A stretch of DNA of 15,430 nucleotides from Bdellovibrionales bacterium (GCA_020434375.1 JAGRAY010000025.1:1-15430), one strand, 5' to 3'. Shown: positions 6,577 through 13,978, counted from the first letter of the stretch. Notes: generated by a model not told the origin, from the sequence alone. A program made the numbers and translations.

Positions 6577-7427
6577 ATTCTTTGATTCAAGAAAAATTGA
6601 AAGCCTACAACTGTCAGACGGCGGAAGAGGAAAAAAATGCCATAACAGAAATCACACAAGAAATAGCACTCCAGGCGTTTTATGAGTCAAAATTTTTTGA
6701 AGTATCTGGGTTTCACGGCGGGACGGCGTTGCGAATTCTTCATGGCCTGCGCAGATTTTCAGAAGATTTAGATTTTGCATTGATCAAACCCGATCCCTCC
6801 TTTGACCTGACGCCCTTCATTGAACAAGTTCGTCAAATCATGGCTTCTTATGGTTATACGATAAGAGTTACAGGTAAAGATAAAGTGAGTTCGAATGTAA
6901 GGAGTCGATTTTTAAAGGAAGATTCCATCGGAAGTCTTGTAACATTTGAACATCAAAAAGATATTCACGGAGCAATCTCTATAAAAGTAGAAGTCGATAT
7001 CAATCCTCCCGCAGGAGCGCTCTTTGAGACCAAGTATGTCGATTTTCCCATTGATTTCCCGGTAAAAGCTTTCGATCGTCCGAGCTTATTTGCTGGGAAA
7101 AGCCATGCGCTTCTCTGCCGAAAATATGTAAAGGGACGTGACTGGTTTGATTTGGGTTGGTACATCGCGCAGAAAACAAAAATCAACTTTGATCTCCTCA
7201 GTGCAGCAATTGACCAATTAGGCCCTTGGCAGGGTAGCGGACACAGGGTAGATGTTGACTGGTATGTTAAAGAAATGAAAATCAGAATTAATTCTATTGA
7301 CTGGGAAAAAGCAAAAAAAGACGTGGAACGCTTCTTAAAACTAACTGACTTAAAGAGCCTGGACCTTTGGTCGAAAGACTTTTTCATCGAAAAAATAAAC
7401 AAACTCGCTGCATATTTACAAACGTGA
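6573..7427 (+). CDS. abiEii: AbiEii-family nucleotidyltransferase toxin
   Basis: A 284-residue nucleotidyltransferase of the AbiEii/AbiGii toxin group (DUF1814). Family members use NTPs to modify targets, in some cases the 3' ends of tRNAs, and stop growth or phage production. Key elements, numbered from the chosen start, are the GGTALR motif (49-54), the metal-binding pair SEDLDF (63-68), VEVDINPP (139-146) giving a further acidic residue, and RKYVKGRDWFDL (183-194) with the conserved Lys, Arg and Asp. All catalytic positions appear present. A TTG four codons upstream (6561) would extend the protein. I prefer ATG 6573 because it forms the ATGA overlap with the antitoxin stop. The gene ends 86 bases before the 3' end of a convergent tRNA gene. 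Confidence 0.92.
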   Translation: MNSLIQEKLKAYNCQTAEEEKNAITEITQEIALQAFYESKFFEVSGFHGGTALRILHGLRRFSEDLDFALIKPDPSFDLTPFIEQVRQIMASYGYTIRVTGKDKVSSNVRSRFLKEDSIGSLVTFEHQKDIHGAISIKVEVDINPPAGALFETKYVDFPIDFPVKAFDRPSLFAGKSHALLCRKYVKGRDWFDLGWYIAQKTKINFDLLSAAIDQLGPWQGSGHRVDVDWYVKEMKIRINSIDWEKAKKDVERFLKLTDLKSLDLWSKDFFIEKINKLAAYLQT

Positions 7428-7513
7428 AGTTATCCAAACTTAAAGGCCGTCGGTATTTAAGGCTTAGGGGTTAGCTATTAAAGAATTTTTCACTCACCAA
7501 GATGTGAAAAACA

Positions 7514-7589
7514 TGGTGGAGCTGAGCGGGATCGAACCGCCGACCTCCTCATTGCGAACGAGGCGCTCTCCCAGCTGAGCTACAGCCCC
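7514..7589 (-). tRNA. tRNA-Ala (anticodon CGC)
   Basis: Read on the minus strand, the gene begins GGGGCTGTAGCTCAGC and ends CAGCTCCACCA, 76 bases with an encoded CCA. The acceptor stem pairs over seven positions and contains the G3:U70 wobble that identifies alanine tRNAs. The D-loop (AGCTCAGCTGGGAGAGC) and T-loop (GGTTCGATCC) consensus are intact. The anticodon loop is TTCGCAA, giving anticodon CGC, which reads GCG codons. The anticodon stem closes with a G:U pair. Confidence 0.97.
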
Positions 7590-7600
7590 ACATTTGAAAC

Positions 7601-7629
7601 GTCATATCGAAGTATTAATTGCTTGTCTA
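7601..7629 (-). promoter_or_regulatory. Candidate tRNA-Ala promoter
   Basis: On the minus strand, TAGACA (-35, 5 of 6 to consensus) and TATGAC (-10, 4 of 6) are separated by exactly 17 bases, and the -10 ends 11 bases before the mature tRNA 5' end. Spacing and position suit a tRNA promoter with a very short leader. Confidence 0.45.
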
Positions 7630-7680
7630 TAATAGGGGCTCGCGTCGCCCCCTCCATGGGCAAAGCCCACGGAGCCTCCC

Positions 7681-7739
7681 CCTCAGCGGCTTCGCCTTGG
7701 GGTGGTTGACGTTTCCGTTGGGTGAAGTCGGAAACTTTG
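7681..7739 (+). repeat. ~60 bp direct repeat, unit 1
   Basis: Starts CCTCAGCGGCTTCGCC and ends GAAGTCGGAAACTTTG. It is nearly identical to 7796-7856, differing by two extra G in the G-run and a few substitutions. GTTTCCG and CGGAAAC (7711-7717 and 7729-7735) pair within the unit. Confidence 0.85.
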
Positions 7740-7795
7740 TTTCCGACGAGGGTCTGCGCCACTTGGGGTGCGGACCCTGTACAATCGCCTCTCCA

Positions 7796-7856
7796 CCTCA
7801 GCGGCTTCGCCTTGGGGGGGGGTTGACGTTTCCGTTGGGTGAAGTCGGGAACTTTG
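7796..7856 (+). repeat. ~60 bp direct repeat, unit 2
   Basis: Second copy of 7681-7739, offset by 115 bases. The internal pair becomes GTTTCCG/CGGGAAC, kept by a G:U wobble. The G-run is longer (nine G), which could also be a site of sequencing or replication slippage. Confidence 0.85.
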
Positions 7857-7963
7857 AAGTCGGGGACGGAGGTTGTTTTGATGAAAAGCACTAATCGAAT
7901 ACCCACTATAATCAACAACCAACGGATGGTGCTCGGTCCTGCCAATGAAATTGAAAATAAGAC

Positions 7964-8326
7964 CTAAAGTGCTTTTTTGAAGTCGTTTGCGCGACGTCGG
8001 ATTTCGAAGCGAATTTTTCCGACGATCGCATGATGATTCAACGCCGAATATACGAAATAGTCCTTTGATAGAGCTCTAAAAATGATATGAAGCTGTTCTG
8101 TTGTAATTACCGTTTCAAAAGCTTCTCCAAGTTCATGATCCGAAAATGTCTTCGATGAAGTCTTAAGCATTCGCGTTGATTCCAAAACACTTTCTTCGAT
8201 CATAGGATTTTTTTTTCCAGACTTATGATACTCGGCAACCGTAATTCCGTCGTAGCCTACGATAGCCATCGACAAAACACCTTCGTTTTTTTCTGTAATC
8301 ATTTTTAACTCTTCTTTAAAGTCCAC
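7964..8326 (-). CDS. Roadblock/LC7-domain protein
   Basis: A 120-residue single-domain protein of the Roadblock/LC7 fold, the family of MglB-type activators and scaffolds for small Ras-like GTPases. It shows the usual pattern: an N-terminal helix (MDFKEELKMITEKNEG), a first strand pair around LSMAIVGYDGITVAEY (18-33), a central helix, the strand VITTEQLHIIFRALSKDYFVYSAL, and a final helix with many basic residues. Translation starts at GTG within a TAGTG junction, sharing one base with the TPR stop. The strong AAGGAGG just upstream decides this start. It is the last gene of the pilus unit. In Myxococcus, MglB with MglA sets polarity of type IV pili, so a similar role here is plausible, but no GTPase gene is in the window. 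Family call firm; role inferred. Confidence 0.87.
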   Translation of the reverse strand: MDFKEELKMITEKNEGVLSMAIVGYDGITVAEYHKSGKKNPMIEESVLESTRMLKTSSKTFSDHELGEAFETVITTEQLHIIFRALSKDYFVYSALNHHAIVGKIRFEIRRRANDFKKAL

Positions 8327-8982
8327 TATGCCCTCCTTCGACTCGAAATTTTTTCTAAAAATGATGTCAATATGACGACCGGAGAACTTTCCTTGTTTTC
8401 TAGTGCTGCTATTTCTTTTTGAAAAACATCGTTGTCAGGTTCCTTCTTTAGAAGATTACGGTAAATTTTTAGTGCTTCCTCTTTATGTCCTTGCCTCTTA
8501 TACATTTCAGCAAGAGTTTTGCTGTCAATGGAATCACTCTCATTATCTTTATTTACAGGTTCATTGGTTTCTATTTTTTTTAACTCTTGTAGATGGCGTA
8601 TTGCAACTTTGTCATCTGGATCAAGAGTGATAATTCGTTCAATGAGATCGATGGCGGCTTTATCTTTTTCCACATAGAGTATATACGCAAGCATTTTAAG
8701 CGCCTTTAAATGATCTTGAGACACACGCAGAACCTCTTCTAAAGCATTTTTAGCAACTTTGGCATTACCTCGATCAAATTCAACCTGAGCCATCACAAAC
8801 GTTAGTGGAAGGCTATGAGGATATCGCTGAGCTCCATGCTTGACGACGTCTAATGCTTTATCTAAGTCACCTTGCTTTCGATAAGCATCTGCCAGGTCGC
8901 TAAAAGACTTGGGTTGAGGGTTTGTTTTTAGTTCGCGTAGACAACGGCTAATCGTATCTCGTATGGATTCCGTCAACGACAT
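8326..8982 (-). CDS. TPR-repeat protein of the pilus operon
   Basis: A 218-residue protein built from tetratricopeptide repeats: about residues 25-58 (FSDLADAYRKQGDLDKAL), 59-92, 93-125 (ALKMLAYILYVEKDKAAI, ending LDPDD) and 154-187 (TLAEMYKRQGHKEEALKIYR). It has no signal peptide or membrane helix, so it is probably cytoplasmic and acts as a protein-binding scaffold. A charged linker (about 138-153) splits the third and fourth repeats, and the C-terminus ends in a basic tail (SSRRRA). It follows the lipoprotein gene after about 40 bases and is joined to the Roadblock gene by a one-base overlap, suggesting the two products work together. It is shorter than the classic PilF/Tgl/PilW pilotins and lacks their lipoprotein signal, so it is not assigned to that group. 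Confidence 0.85.
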   Translation of the reverse strand: MSLTESIRDTISRCLRELKTNPQPKSFSDLADAYRKQGDLDKALDVVKHGAQRYPHSLPLTFVMAQVEFDRGNAKVAKNALEEVLRVSQDHLKALKMLAYILYVEKDKAAIDLIERIITLDPDDKVAIRHLQELKKIETNEPVNKDNESDSIDSKTLAEMYKRQGHKEEALKIYRNLLKKEPDNDVFQKEIAALENKESSPVVILTSFLEKISSRRRA

Positions 8983-9022
8983 CTATGGATCACTTTTACA
9001 CGAAAAATAGCGTGAGTTCCAC

Positions 9023-9505
9023 TCATCCAGATGTTTCTACATCACCAACAGTGATAGAGGTTTCAACCACACTGACGCCAATATCGGCAACAACTTTCGC
9101 GGTATAGAGTGTCTTGCCAAGATCTGATGGATTTTCAACTTTTACAACAACTTTATAGACACCATCTTTGTTCGTCGCAAATGAGTATGGGTTAATCACT
9201 TCCGTAATTCTAGCCGGATCAGCGACAGTGACACTTTCACCACTTGCACGATCAAAAAGCGTGCACTCAGTGCACGTCACCGTAACAAAAATATTATTGC
9301 CCGGAACCAAAACTCCTGCCGACGGCACCTTGACCGTAATAATCGCAACCTGATATGTGTCCTGGTCCCCAGGAGCAGTGCTACTAAGACCAGTGATCTC
9401 AACTGTCGATTCTGTTGGCGCACCAAACCCGGTTGGAGCTTGATTACATGAGAGAAAGCATACTAGTGCCAAGAATGCAATGCCAACTTTACTCCGCAAC
9501 TTCAC
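9023..9505 (-). CDS. Putative lipoprotein following pilQ, Ig-like fold suspected
   Basis: A 160-residue exported protein that overlaps the end of pilQ. I choose GTG 9505: GAGAGG lies six bases upstream, and the protein then begins with basic residues, a hydrophobic stretch and Cys20, as in a lipoprotein. Longer starts at 9532 or 9523 would put acidic residues before the signal. The lipobox reads FLSC rather than the usual L-A/S-G/A-C, so lipidation is likely but not certain. The mature part is rich in Val, Thr and Ser in alternating beta-type patterns (STVEITGL, YQVAIITVKVPSAGVLVPG, YKVVVKVENPSDLG), resembling bacterial Ig-like or adhesin domains. It has a CTEC pair that could form a disulphide. 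It may sit near the secretin as an accessory factor; this is inference from position. No named family is recognised. Confidence 0.72.
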   Translation of the reverse strand: MKLRSKVGIAFLALVCFLSCNQAPTGFGAPTESTVEITGLSSTAPGDQDTYQVAIITVKVPSAGVLVPGNNIFVTVTCTECTLFDRASGESVTVADPARITEVINPYSFATNKDGVYKVVVKVENPSDLGKTLYTAKVVADIGVSVVETSITVGDVETSG

Positions 9506-12299
9506 GAATAGCCTCTCTTTCATCACCAACAATTCGTGGTGTCACAAATATTAAAAGCTCTGTTCTTTTCACTTGTTTATCGTAGTTTTTAAACAAGGCT
9601 CCAATGAGCGGAATTCGATGTAAAACCGGGAATCGACTCTGAGAGCGAGCTGATTGAGTAGAGTAGATTCCACCAATAACAGTAGTATTACCACTCTTAA
9701 CCAAGACCTCTGTACTTGCGGTTCTCTGATCGATAATTGGGTTTCCTTGAACTAGCAACGCAAAGTTAGGTTCATTGCGACTCGCAGTAACGTTCATTAG
9801 AATTGAACCATCATTGGTAATATGAGGAGTCACTGATAATGTTGTGGCAGCTGTCTCGAATCGAACGCTCGATCCCGCATTGCTCGTTTGACTCAAAAAT
9901 GGAATTTGTGAACCAGCTGAAATATTTGCCGATTTATTATCCAATACCGTCACCTTAGGTGCCGAGATTAATTTAGAATGTCCTTCTTGTTCACCAAGTG
10001 CCAATGCGAGATCTAAATCGACAATATTATTGATACTACCCAAGCTGATATTTGCCGTGGAGTTAATAAAACCTGCCTCAACCGGAAAATTAAGAGCAAA
10101 TGGTGAAACATTCACAGAGTTGGGGAAAAACAAACCTGTTGGATTACCAGTTGCTGAAGTAAAACGGGCATTGCCTCCCCAAGTAATACCGAAGGATCTT
10201 GTGAATGTTGACGTGGCTTCTACAATTCTCGACTCAATGGTCACTTGAGGAGTTTGTGTGTCTAATATATCAACTAATCTTTTTGCCTTCTCTAAATGCT
10301 CACGAACATCCTTGATAATAAGCGTATTGGTACGACTATCGATATCAACCGTCCCACGTTCACTCAACATCGATTGAATTTGTGTTTGGAGTGTTCCTGC
10401 ATTCGCGAAGCTGACGGGTTTAAAAAGCACATCTAAGGGTTTTGCTGCTTTCGCCGCGGCTGCAGCTGCTGCTGCAGATTCTCTCTCCTGTTTGAGCTTA
10501 TCGGCAGACGCCACACGTATAATATTGCCGTATTTTTCAAACCAAAGGCCTCTGGCTTGCAAAATAATCGCAAAGGCCTGATCCCATGGCACATCGTCCA
10601 ATCTAATAGTGATGCGCCCTGTAACATCGTCAGAAATAATAATATTAAAACGAGAGATATCCGCGATAAGTCTAAAAACACTTCGAACTTCCGCATCTTT
10701 AAAGTCTAACGATATGCGTCTTCCCGTAAACTGTTTGCCATCAACCGCACCTGTTAATATAGAAGCCATTCGACTCAGCGGTGTTCCATCATTGAGCGTG
10801 TCGTTCATAAACTCCTCTTTGACATAACGATAGTTCTTGGGCGCTGTCACCGTGCGAGGCGAAGAGAGCATTGTTTCATCGGCAGTTAATGGTGAGTTTG
10901 ACTCAGAGGCAGGAGGAGATTGTTGACCTCCAATATTTGCTAAAGGTATAGGTGCGCTATCTTCCTTCACGGAACGCACCGGAATATCCACATCAACCAA
11001 GATGTCTTTTCCACTTTGAGTAATGGTGTATGGAACTTGCTGTGCTAAATCTACAACAAACTCTGTAAAATCAGGAAGGACTCTCGGTCGAATTGTCGAG
11101 ATAGCTGTATCAAAAGCCTTTGTATTAATTTCTCTTTGAAGTGTGGTGTTATCCAACCTCGAATTTGCCAATTGAATAATAAATCTATTACTACCTTCTT
11201 CTCTTGCAGTATATTTCGGGACATTGCTATCCGTAGAAATGACCAAACGCGACTTATTATCCGACTTTAGTTGTTTAAAACTCAAACCGACAACAACTGT
11301 TTTTCTCATTTTTCTTGTTGAGGTCGACTGAGGGGTTTCGAATTGGTTAAGACTAGAGGTTTCTAAACTCGATACCGACCCTCCCTGGATATCCAATGTT
11401 GACTTAGCGCTATGCGTCGAAGCCAACCGGAGAATCAAGGATGAGCCCTCTTTTGATATGGTGTACGAAGGCGCAGATGTCGATTTTGTATCTAACACGA
11501 CTCTGATCCTTTGATCAGTAGCACCTAATCTCATTCGTGAGGCCTCGGGTGTACTTAGAGAAATCGTTTTGGGACCCAAGTATCGATTTTTGAGTCCATT
11601 GAGATCAATCACGACTCTTCTCGGATTACTCAAAACGAAATCATCATAATTATCAATAACACCATTGCCTATAAGAGTTATTGTAGTGCCCGTTCCCGAA
11701 GTAGATGTTTTTATATCGACGAGCTCAGTTGCTCCTGGTGCTTGTGATGAAAATGATCCTGACTGCGAACTTTCCAGTGGAGAAATCGTATCTGTTTGAC
11801 CCAAATTATCAGGAATAGGTGAGACGTCGGCAGTGAATTGTTGACTATCGTCCATCTTTTCTGCCAATGGATCAGATGGTGCTTCTTCAAATAATTCAGA
11901 AATAGACGAAACAACTACATTAAGAGAATTTCCGTTAGAGTCAGTTTTATAGTCAACATTTCCTGAAACACCAACAACAACCCGTGTCAGCGTGTTTGTC
12001 GAATGCTCAAACTGATTAACTGAAATACTTTTAACCACGCCCTGATCCACATTGAGTTCAGATTTTACATCTGAGCCCATTTTTGTATCCGTAAGATCGA
12101 TGACAATTCGTCCTTGGTCTTGCAGCTTAAAAATATTAGGTGACAACGCAGAGTCAGCTTCAAGAGTAAGAACCGTTTCAGAGTCCTTTTGAGTCACGCT
12201 AATCGACTTGAGTTCATTGACTGAAAACGCCGATGCAAAAGGCATCAGAATGAAAGCCCAAAACACAATCCTAGCATCTATACGAAAAACTTTAACCAT
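9489..12299 (-). CDS. pilQ: Type IV pilus secretin PilQ
   Basis: The outer-membrane secretin ring through which the pilus passes. At 936 residues it is in the size class of Myxococcus PilQ and longer than the ~700-770 residues of Pseudomonas and Neisseria. It has a signal peptide (1-25) and three AMIN-like peptidoglycan-binding domains (about 27-132, 193-293 and 333-440). A Ser/Pro-rich linker follows, then the STN domain (about 527-598, with PWDQAFAIILQARGL), an Ala-rich hinge (609-620), the N1 domain (about 623-680), and the secretin domain (685-925). Secretin signatures include VTIESRIVEA (686-695), LISAPKVTVLDNKSANI (777-793) and VLHRIPLIGALFK (892-904). The ATG sits in an 8-base overlap with the pilP stop (12292-12299). 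It forms the channel with PilP as its inner partner. Confidence 0.97.
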   Translation of the reverse strand: MVKVFRIDARIVFWAFILMPFASAFSVNELKSISVTQKDSETVLTLEADSALSPNIFKLQDQGRIVIDLTDTKMGSDVKSELNVDQGVVKSISVNQFEHSTNTLTRVVVGVSGNVDYKTDSNGNSLNVVVSSISELFEEAPSDPLAEKMDDSQQFTADVSPIPDNLGQTDTISPLESSQSGSFSSQAPGATELVDIKTSTSGTGTTITLIGNGVIDNYDDFVLSNPRRVVIDLNGLKNRYLGPKTISLSTPEASRMRLGATDQRIRVVLDTKSTSAPSYTISKEGSSLILRLASTHSAKSTLDIQGGSVSSLETSSLNQFETPQSTSTRKMRKTVVVGLSFKQLKSDNKSRLVISTDSNVPKYTAREEGSNRFIIQLANSRLDNTTLQREINTKAFDTAISTIRPRVLPDFTEFVVDLAQQVPYTITQSGKDILVDVDIPVRSVKEDSAPIPLANIGGQQSPPASESNSPLTADETMLSSPRTVTAPKNYRYVKEEFMNDTLNDGTPLSRMASILTGAVDGKQFTGRRISLDFKDAEVRSVFRLIADISRFNIIISDDVTGRITIRLDDVPWDQAFAIILQARGLWFEKYGNIIRVASADKLKQERESAAAAAAAAKAAKPLDVLFKPVSFANAGTLQTQIQSMLSERGTVDIDSRTNTLIIKDVREHLEKAKRLVDILDTQTPQVTIESRIVEATSTFTRSFGITWGGNARFTSATGNPTGLFFPNSVNVSPFALNFPVEAGFINSTANISLGSINNIVDLDLALALGEQEGHSKLISAPKVTVLDNKSANISAGSQIPFLSQTSNAGSSVRFETAATTLSVTPHITNDGSILMNVTASRNEPNFALLVQGNPIIDQRTASTEVLVKSGNTTVIGGIYSTQSARSQSRFPVLHRIPLIGALFKNYDKQVKRTELLIFVTPRIVGDEREAIREVAE

Positions 12300-12855
12300 C
12301 GTTGGTCCTTAACTTAAGTCCCTCTCCTTCTTCGGGAGTTTTAGATTCTCGTTTCAATTCGAACACTGATTCACGAATCATTTCTTTGCCTGTAGGATCT
12401 CGATCTTCCTCTTCAACGTAAACCTCACGCCTCGTAATTCGAGATATACGGCCTCGATTCTTACCTATAGGTGCATTCATCCTCACGATATAGCTATAAC
12501 CATCGGGAGCCTTTATGAGAGCCCTTGGATCAGAAATACCCCATATAATGCCCGTCAATTTTAGTTCTGAGAGCGCATATTTTTCCAATGGCGTCTTTGC
12601 AACAACTGTAAAGTTAACAAATTCTCCAGAAAAAGGAACGAATGGGTCTCTCTTGCCGACTGGATTGTATGTGTACGAGTCTTTTTGAGATTCAAATAGT
12701 GAGGGCATTTCTATTTTTCCTGCCGAAGGAGTTTTAGGTGTTTCACTTTTCGCTTTCTTTTCAACTGGCCTTGGTGCACTCACAGGGTCTCCACACCCGC
12801 TCAACACAACGGTAGAAAATAAACAGAACAAAATAACTTCCCAATTTATTTTCAC
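12292..12855 (-). CDS. pilP: Type IV pilus assembly lipoprotein PilP
   Basis: A 187-residue inner-membrane lipoprotein that links the PilN/PilO dimer to the PilQ secretin. The signal ends in a clean lipobox, LSGC, with Cys21. A Lys/Pro/Ser-rich linker (about 24-60) follows. The family's beta-sandwich HR domain begins at YNPVGKRDPFVPF (63-75) and contains LSELKLTGIIWG-type core strands and IGKNRGRISRITRREVYVEE. Translation starts at GTG inside a GTGA overlap with the pilO stop, so the two are coupled, and the end overlaps the pilQ start by eight bases. Length matches PilP of Pseudomonas and Myxococcus. Confidence 0.95.
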   Translation of the reverse strand: MKINWEVILFCLFSTVVLSGCGDPVSAPRPVEKKAKSETPKTPSAGKIEMPSLFESQKDSYTYNPVGKRDPFVPFSGEFVNFTVVAKTPLEKYALSELKLTGIIWGISDPRALIKAPDGYSYIVRMNAPIGKNRGRISRITRREVYVEEEDRDPTGKEMIRESVFELKRESKTPEEGEGLKLRTNDG

Positions 12856-13424
12856 GTCTTACTCCCGCTGAACAAATAGGTGGTCGTTCTACATTCTATC
12901 GTAAGCGTAGGACTTTCACCTACAAATTTTGGAGCAGAATAAACAAGATTTGACACATTCACAATTCGCCTCATTTTTCCTACGCGATCCAAAAATACTG
13001 CCAAATCGTGATAATGGCCTTCAATCCTAATATCCATACTCACTGCCGAGTAAAAGCCATGGTTAGCAGTTCCACCTGGACGAAAACTAAGTAACTCTAC
13101 ATTCGTTTTCTTGGCAACAATCGACAGCTGACGAAACAACTCATGGATGTCTGCATCATTTGGAAGCAAGGCCACTGCTTGTTTTATTTGTTCGTTAAGT
13201 ATGTTTACCTCTTCTTGAAATTTTGGAAGATTGTCTGCAATGGCCTGATTTTCAATTAATTGGACTTTTAGGTCGGCAGTTTGCTTTTTTAAACGATCGA
13301 GGTTTTCCTTTTTCTCTACATAAAACATTTGATATTCCATTCCAAGAGCAACCAATACGAGCACTACCAAAAATGCGATTTTAACGCCAACTGGTTGCTT
13401 ACCAAATTGATCAAGAACATTCAT
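12852..13424 (-). CDS. pilO: Type IV pilus inner-membrane platform protein PilO
   Basis: A 190-residue bitopic inner-membrane protein that pairs with PilN and binds PilP in the periplasm. A short cytoplasmic end is followed by one membrane helix (about 14-35), a coiled coil (about 37-82, with ENLDRLKKQTADLKVQL), then the ferredoxin-like periplasmic domain (about 94-185, including LLSFRPGG and HYHDLAVFLDRVGKMRRIVNV). Size and domain order match PilO of Pseudomonas and Thermus. The ATG shares a base with the pilN stop in TAATG, preceded by GGGGAG. The C-terminus overlaps pilP by four bases. Confidence 0.96.
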   Translation of the reverse strand: MNVLDQFGKQPVGVKIAFLVVLVLVALGMEYQMFYVEKKENLDRLKKQTADLKVQLIENQAIADNLPKFQEEVNILNEQIKQAVALLPNDADIHELFRQLSIVAKKTNVELLSFRPGGTANHGFYSAVSMDIRIEGHYHDLAVFLDRVGKMRRIVNVSNLVYSAPKFVGESPTLTIECRTTTYLFSGSKT

Positions 13425-13978
13425 TATGCGCTCCCCGCAGTGTAATTGACTTGAGCTGTAATATTAAATTTTTGAATTTTCTTTCCATTTTCACTTGATT
13501 GATCAACCTGAACCAACTGAACATTGTAAAAAAACTTTGACTCTCTTAAGCTTTGAACAAAATCAGAGATCGTCGACCCATCCATCGCCCTACCCTCAAT
13601 ATTGAGTCTTTTGTCGACCTCCGAGTAATTTGTAATCCATGCCTTCCTTGGTAATATCGCACTAAATTCATCAATGAGCTTGACGGGCCCAGTACGCTTA
13701 TCATTGAGGTCTTTAATTGTCTGAATTTTTGTTTCAAGATCCCGCCTTTTCTTCTTAAAATTTTCGACCTCTGCGATGATGGTTTTTAGTTTGTTTATTT
13801 GAGCATTTAAATCATTAATTTCTGCCTGCTCTCTTTGAATTTTAGATTCCATTGAGGCGTTAAAGACAACACAACAAATCACAACAATCCCTACGACAAC
13901 ACCACCAAACACCAACTGAAGGATTGCTCCACGCCTTTTGTGTTCTGCTTTGGTAGGAATTAAATTAATGCGAATCAT
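13424..13978 (-). CDS. pilN: Type IV pilus inner-membrane platform protein PilN
   Basis: A 184-residue protein whose N-terminus, IRINLIPTK, holds the conserved INLIP segment that docks in the groove of PilM. A membrane helix spans about 17-40, followed by a coiled coil (about 44-95) and a ferredoxin-like periplasmic domain. The ferredoxin-like part contains FSAILPRKAWITNYSEVDKRLNIEGRA, a typical Fimbrial assembly protein (PilN) family stretch. The ATG follows the pilM stop with no gap, and its own stop overlaps pilO by one base. It forms the PilNO heterodimer that passes signals from PilM and the motor ATPases to the periplasm. Confidence 0.96.
   Translation of the reverse strand: MIRINLIPTKAEHKRRGAILQLVFGGVVVGIVVICCVVFNASMESKIQREQAEINDLNAQINKLKTIIAEVENFKKKRRDLETKIQTIKDLNDKRTGPVKLIDEFSAILPRKAWITNYSEVDKRLNIEGRAMDGSTISDFVQSLRESKFFYNVQLVQVDQSSENGKKIQKFNITAQVNYTAGSA

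Larger units (their letters stand above)
7635..7880. repeat. GC-rich hairpin cluster between the pilus operon end and tRNA-Ala
   Basis: A sharply GC-rich block in AT-leaning surroundings, made almost entirely of inverted repeats. These include GGGGC/GCCCC (7635-7651), a 10-pair stem with loop AAA (7652-7674, one mismatch), GTCGGAAAC/GTTTCCGAC with loop TTT (7727-7747), and an 11-pair stem GGGTCTGCGCC/GGTGCGGACCC with two G:U pairs (7750-7777). GGCTTCGCC recurs in each direct repeat. Reading frames across it on both strands are low-complexity and not supported as genes. It lies past the 3' end of the pilus operon, where REP-like clusters often sit. Confidence 0.7.

Noticed and set aside
6965..7402. 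145-codon minus-strand frame inside abiEii
   Set aside because: Antisense shadow of a gene with clear nucleotidyltransferase motifs.
7486..7511. TTTTTCAC/GTGAAAAA inverted repeat as terminator between abiEii and tRNA-Ala
   Set aside because: Eight-pair AT-rich stem with a 10-base loop, but neither strand has a proper T-run after the stem, so an intrinsic terminator is not supported.
7514..7589. tRNA 3' end as an attachment site duplicated within the window
   Set aside because: No second copy of the tRNA 3' sequence was found in the accessory zone, and no integrase gene is present.
7580..7945. Overlapping frames on both strands with Pro/Arg/Gly-rich products
   Set aside because: Products come from the GC-rich hairpin repeats and part of the tRNA; low complexity, mutually overlapping, no start signals.
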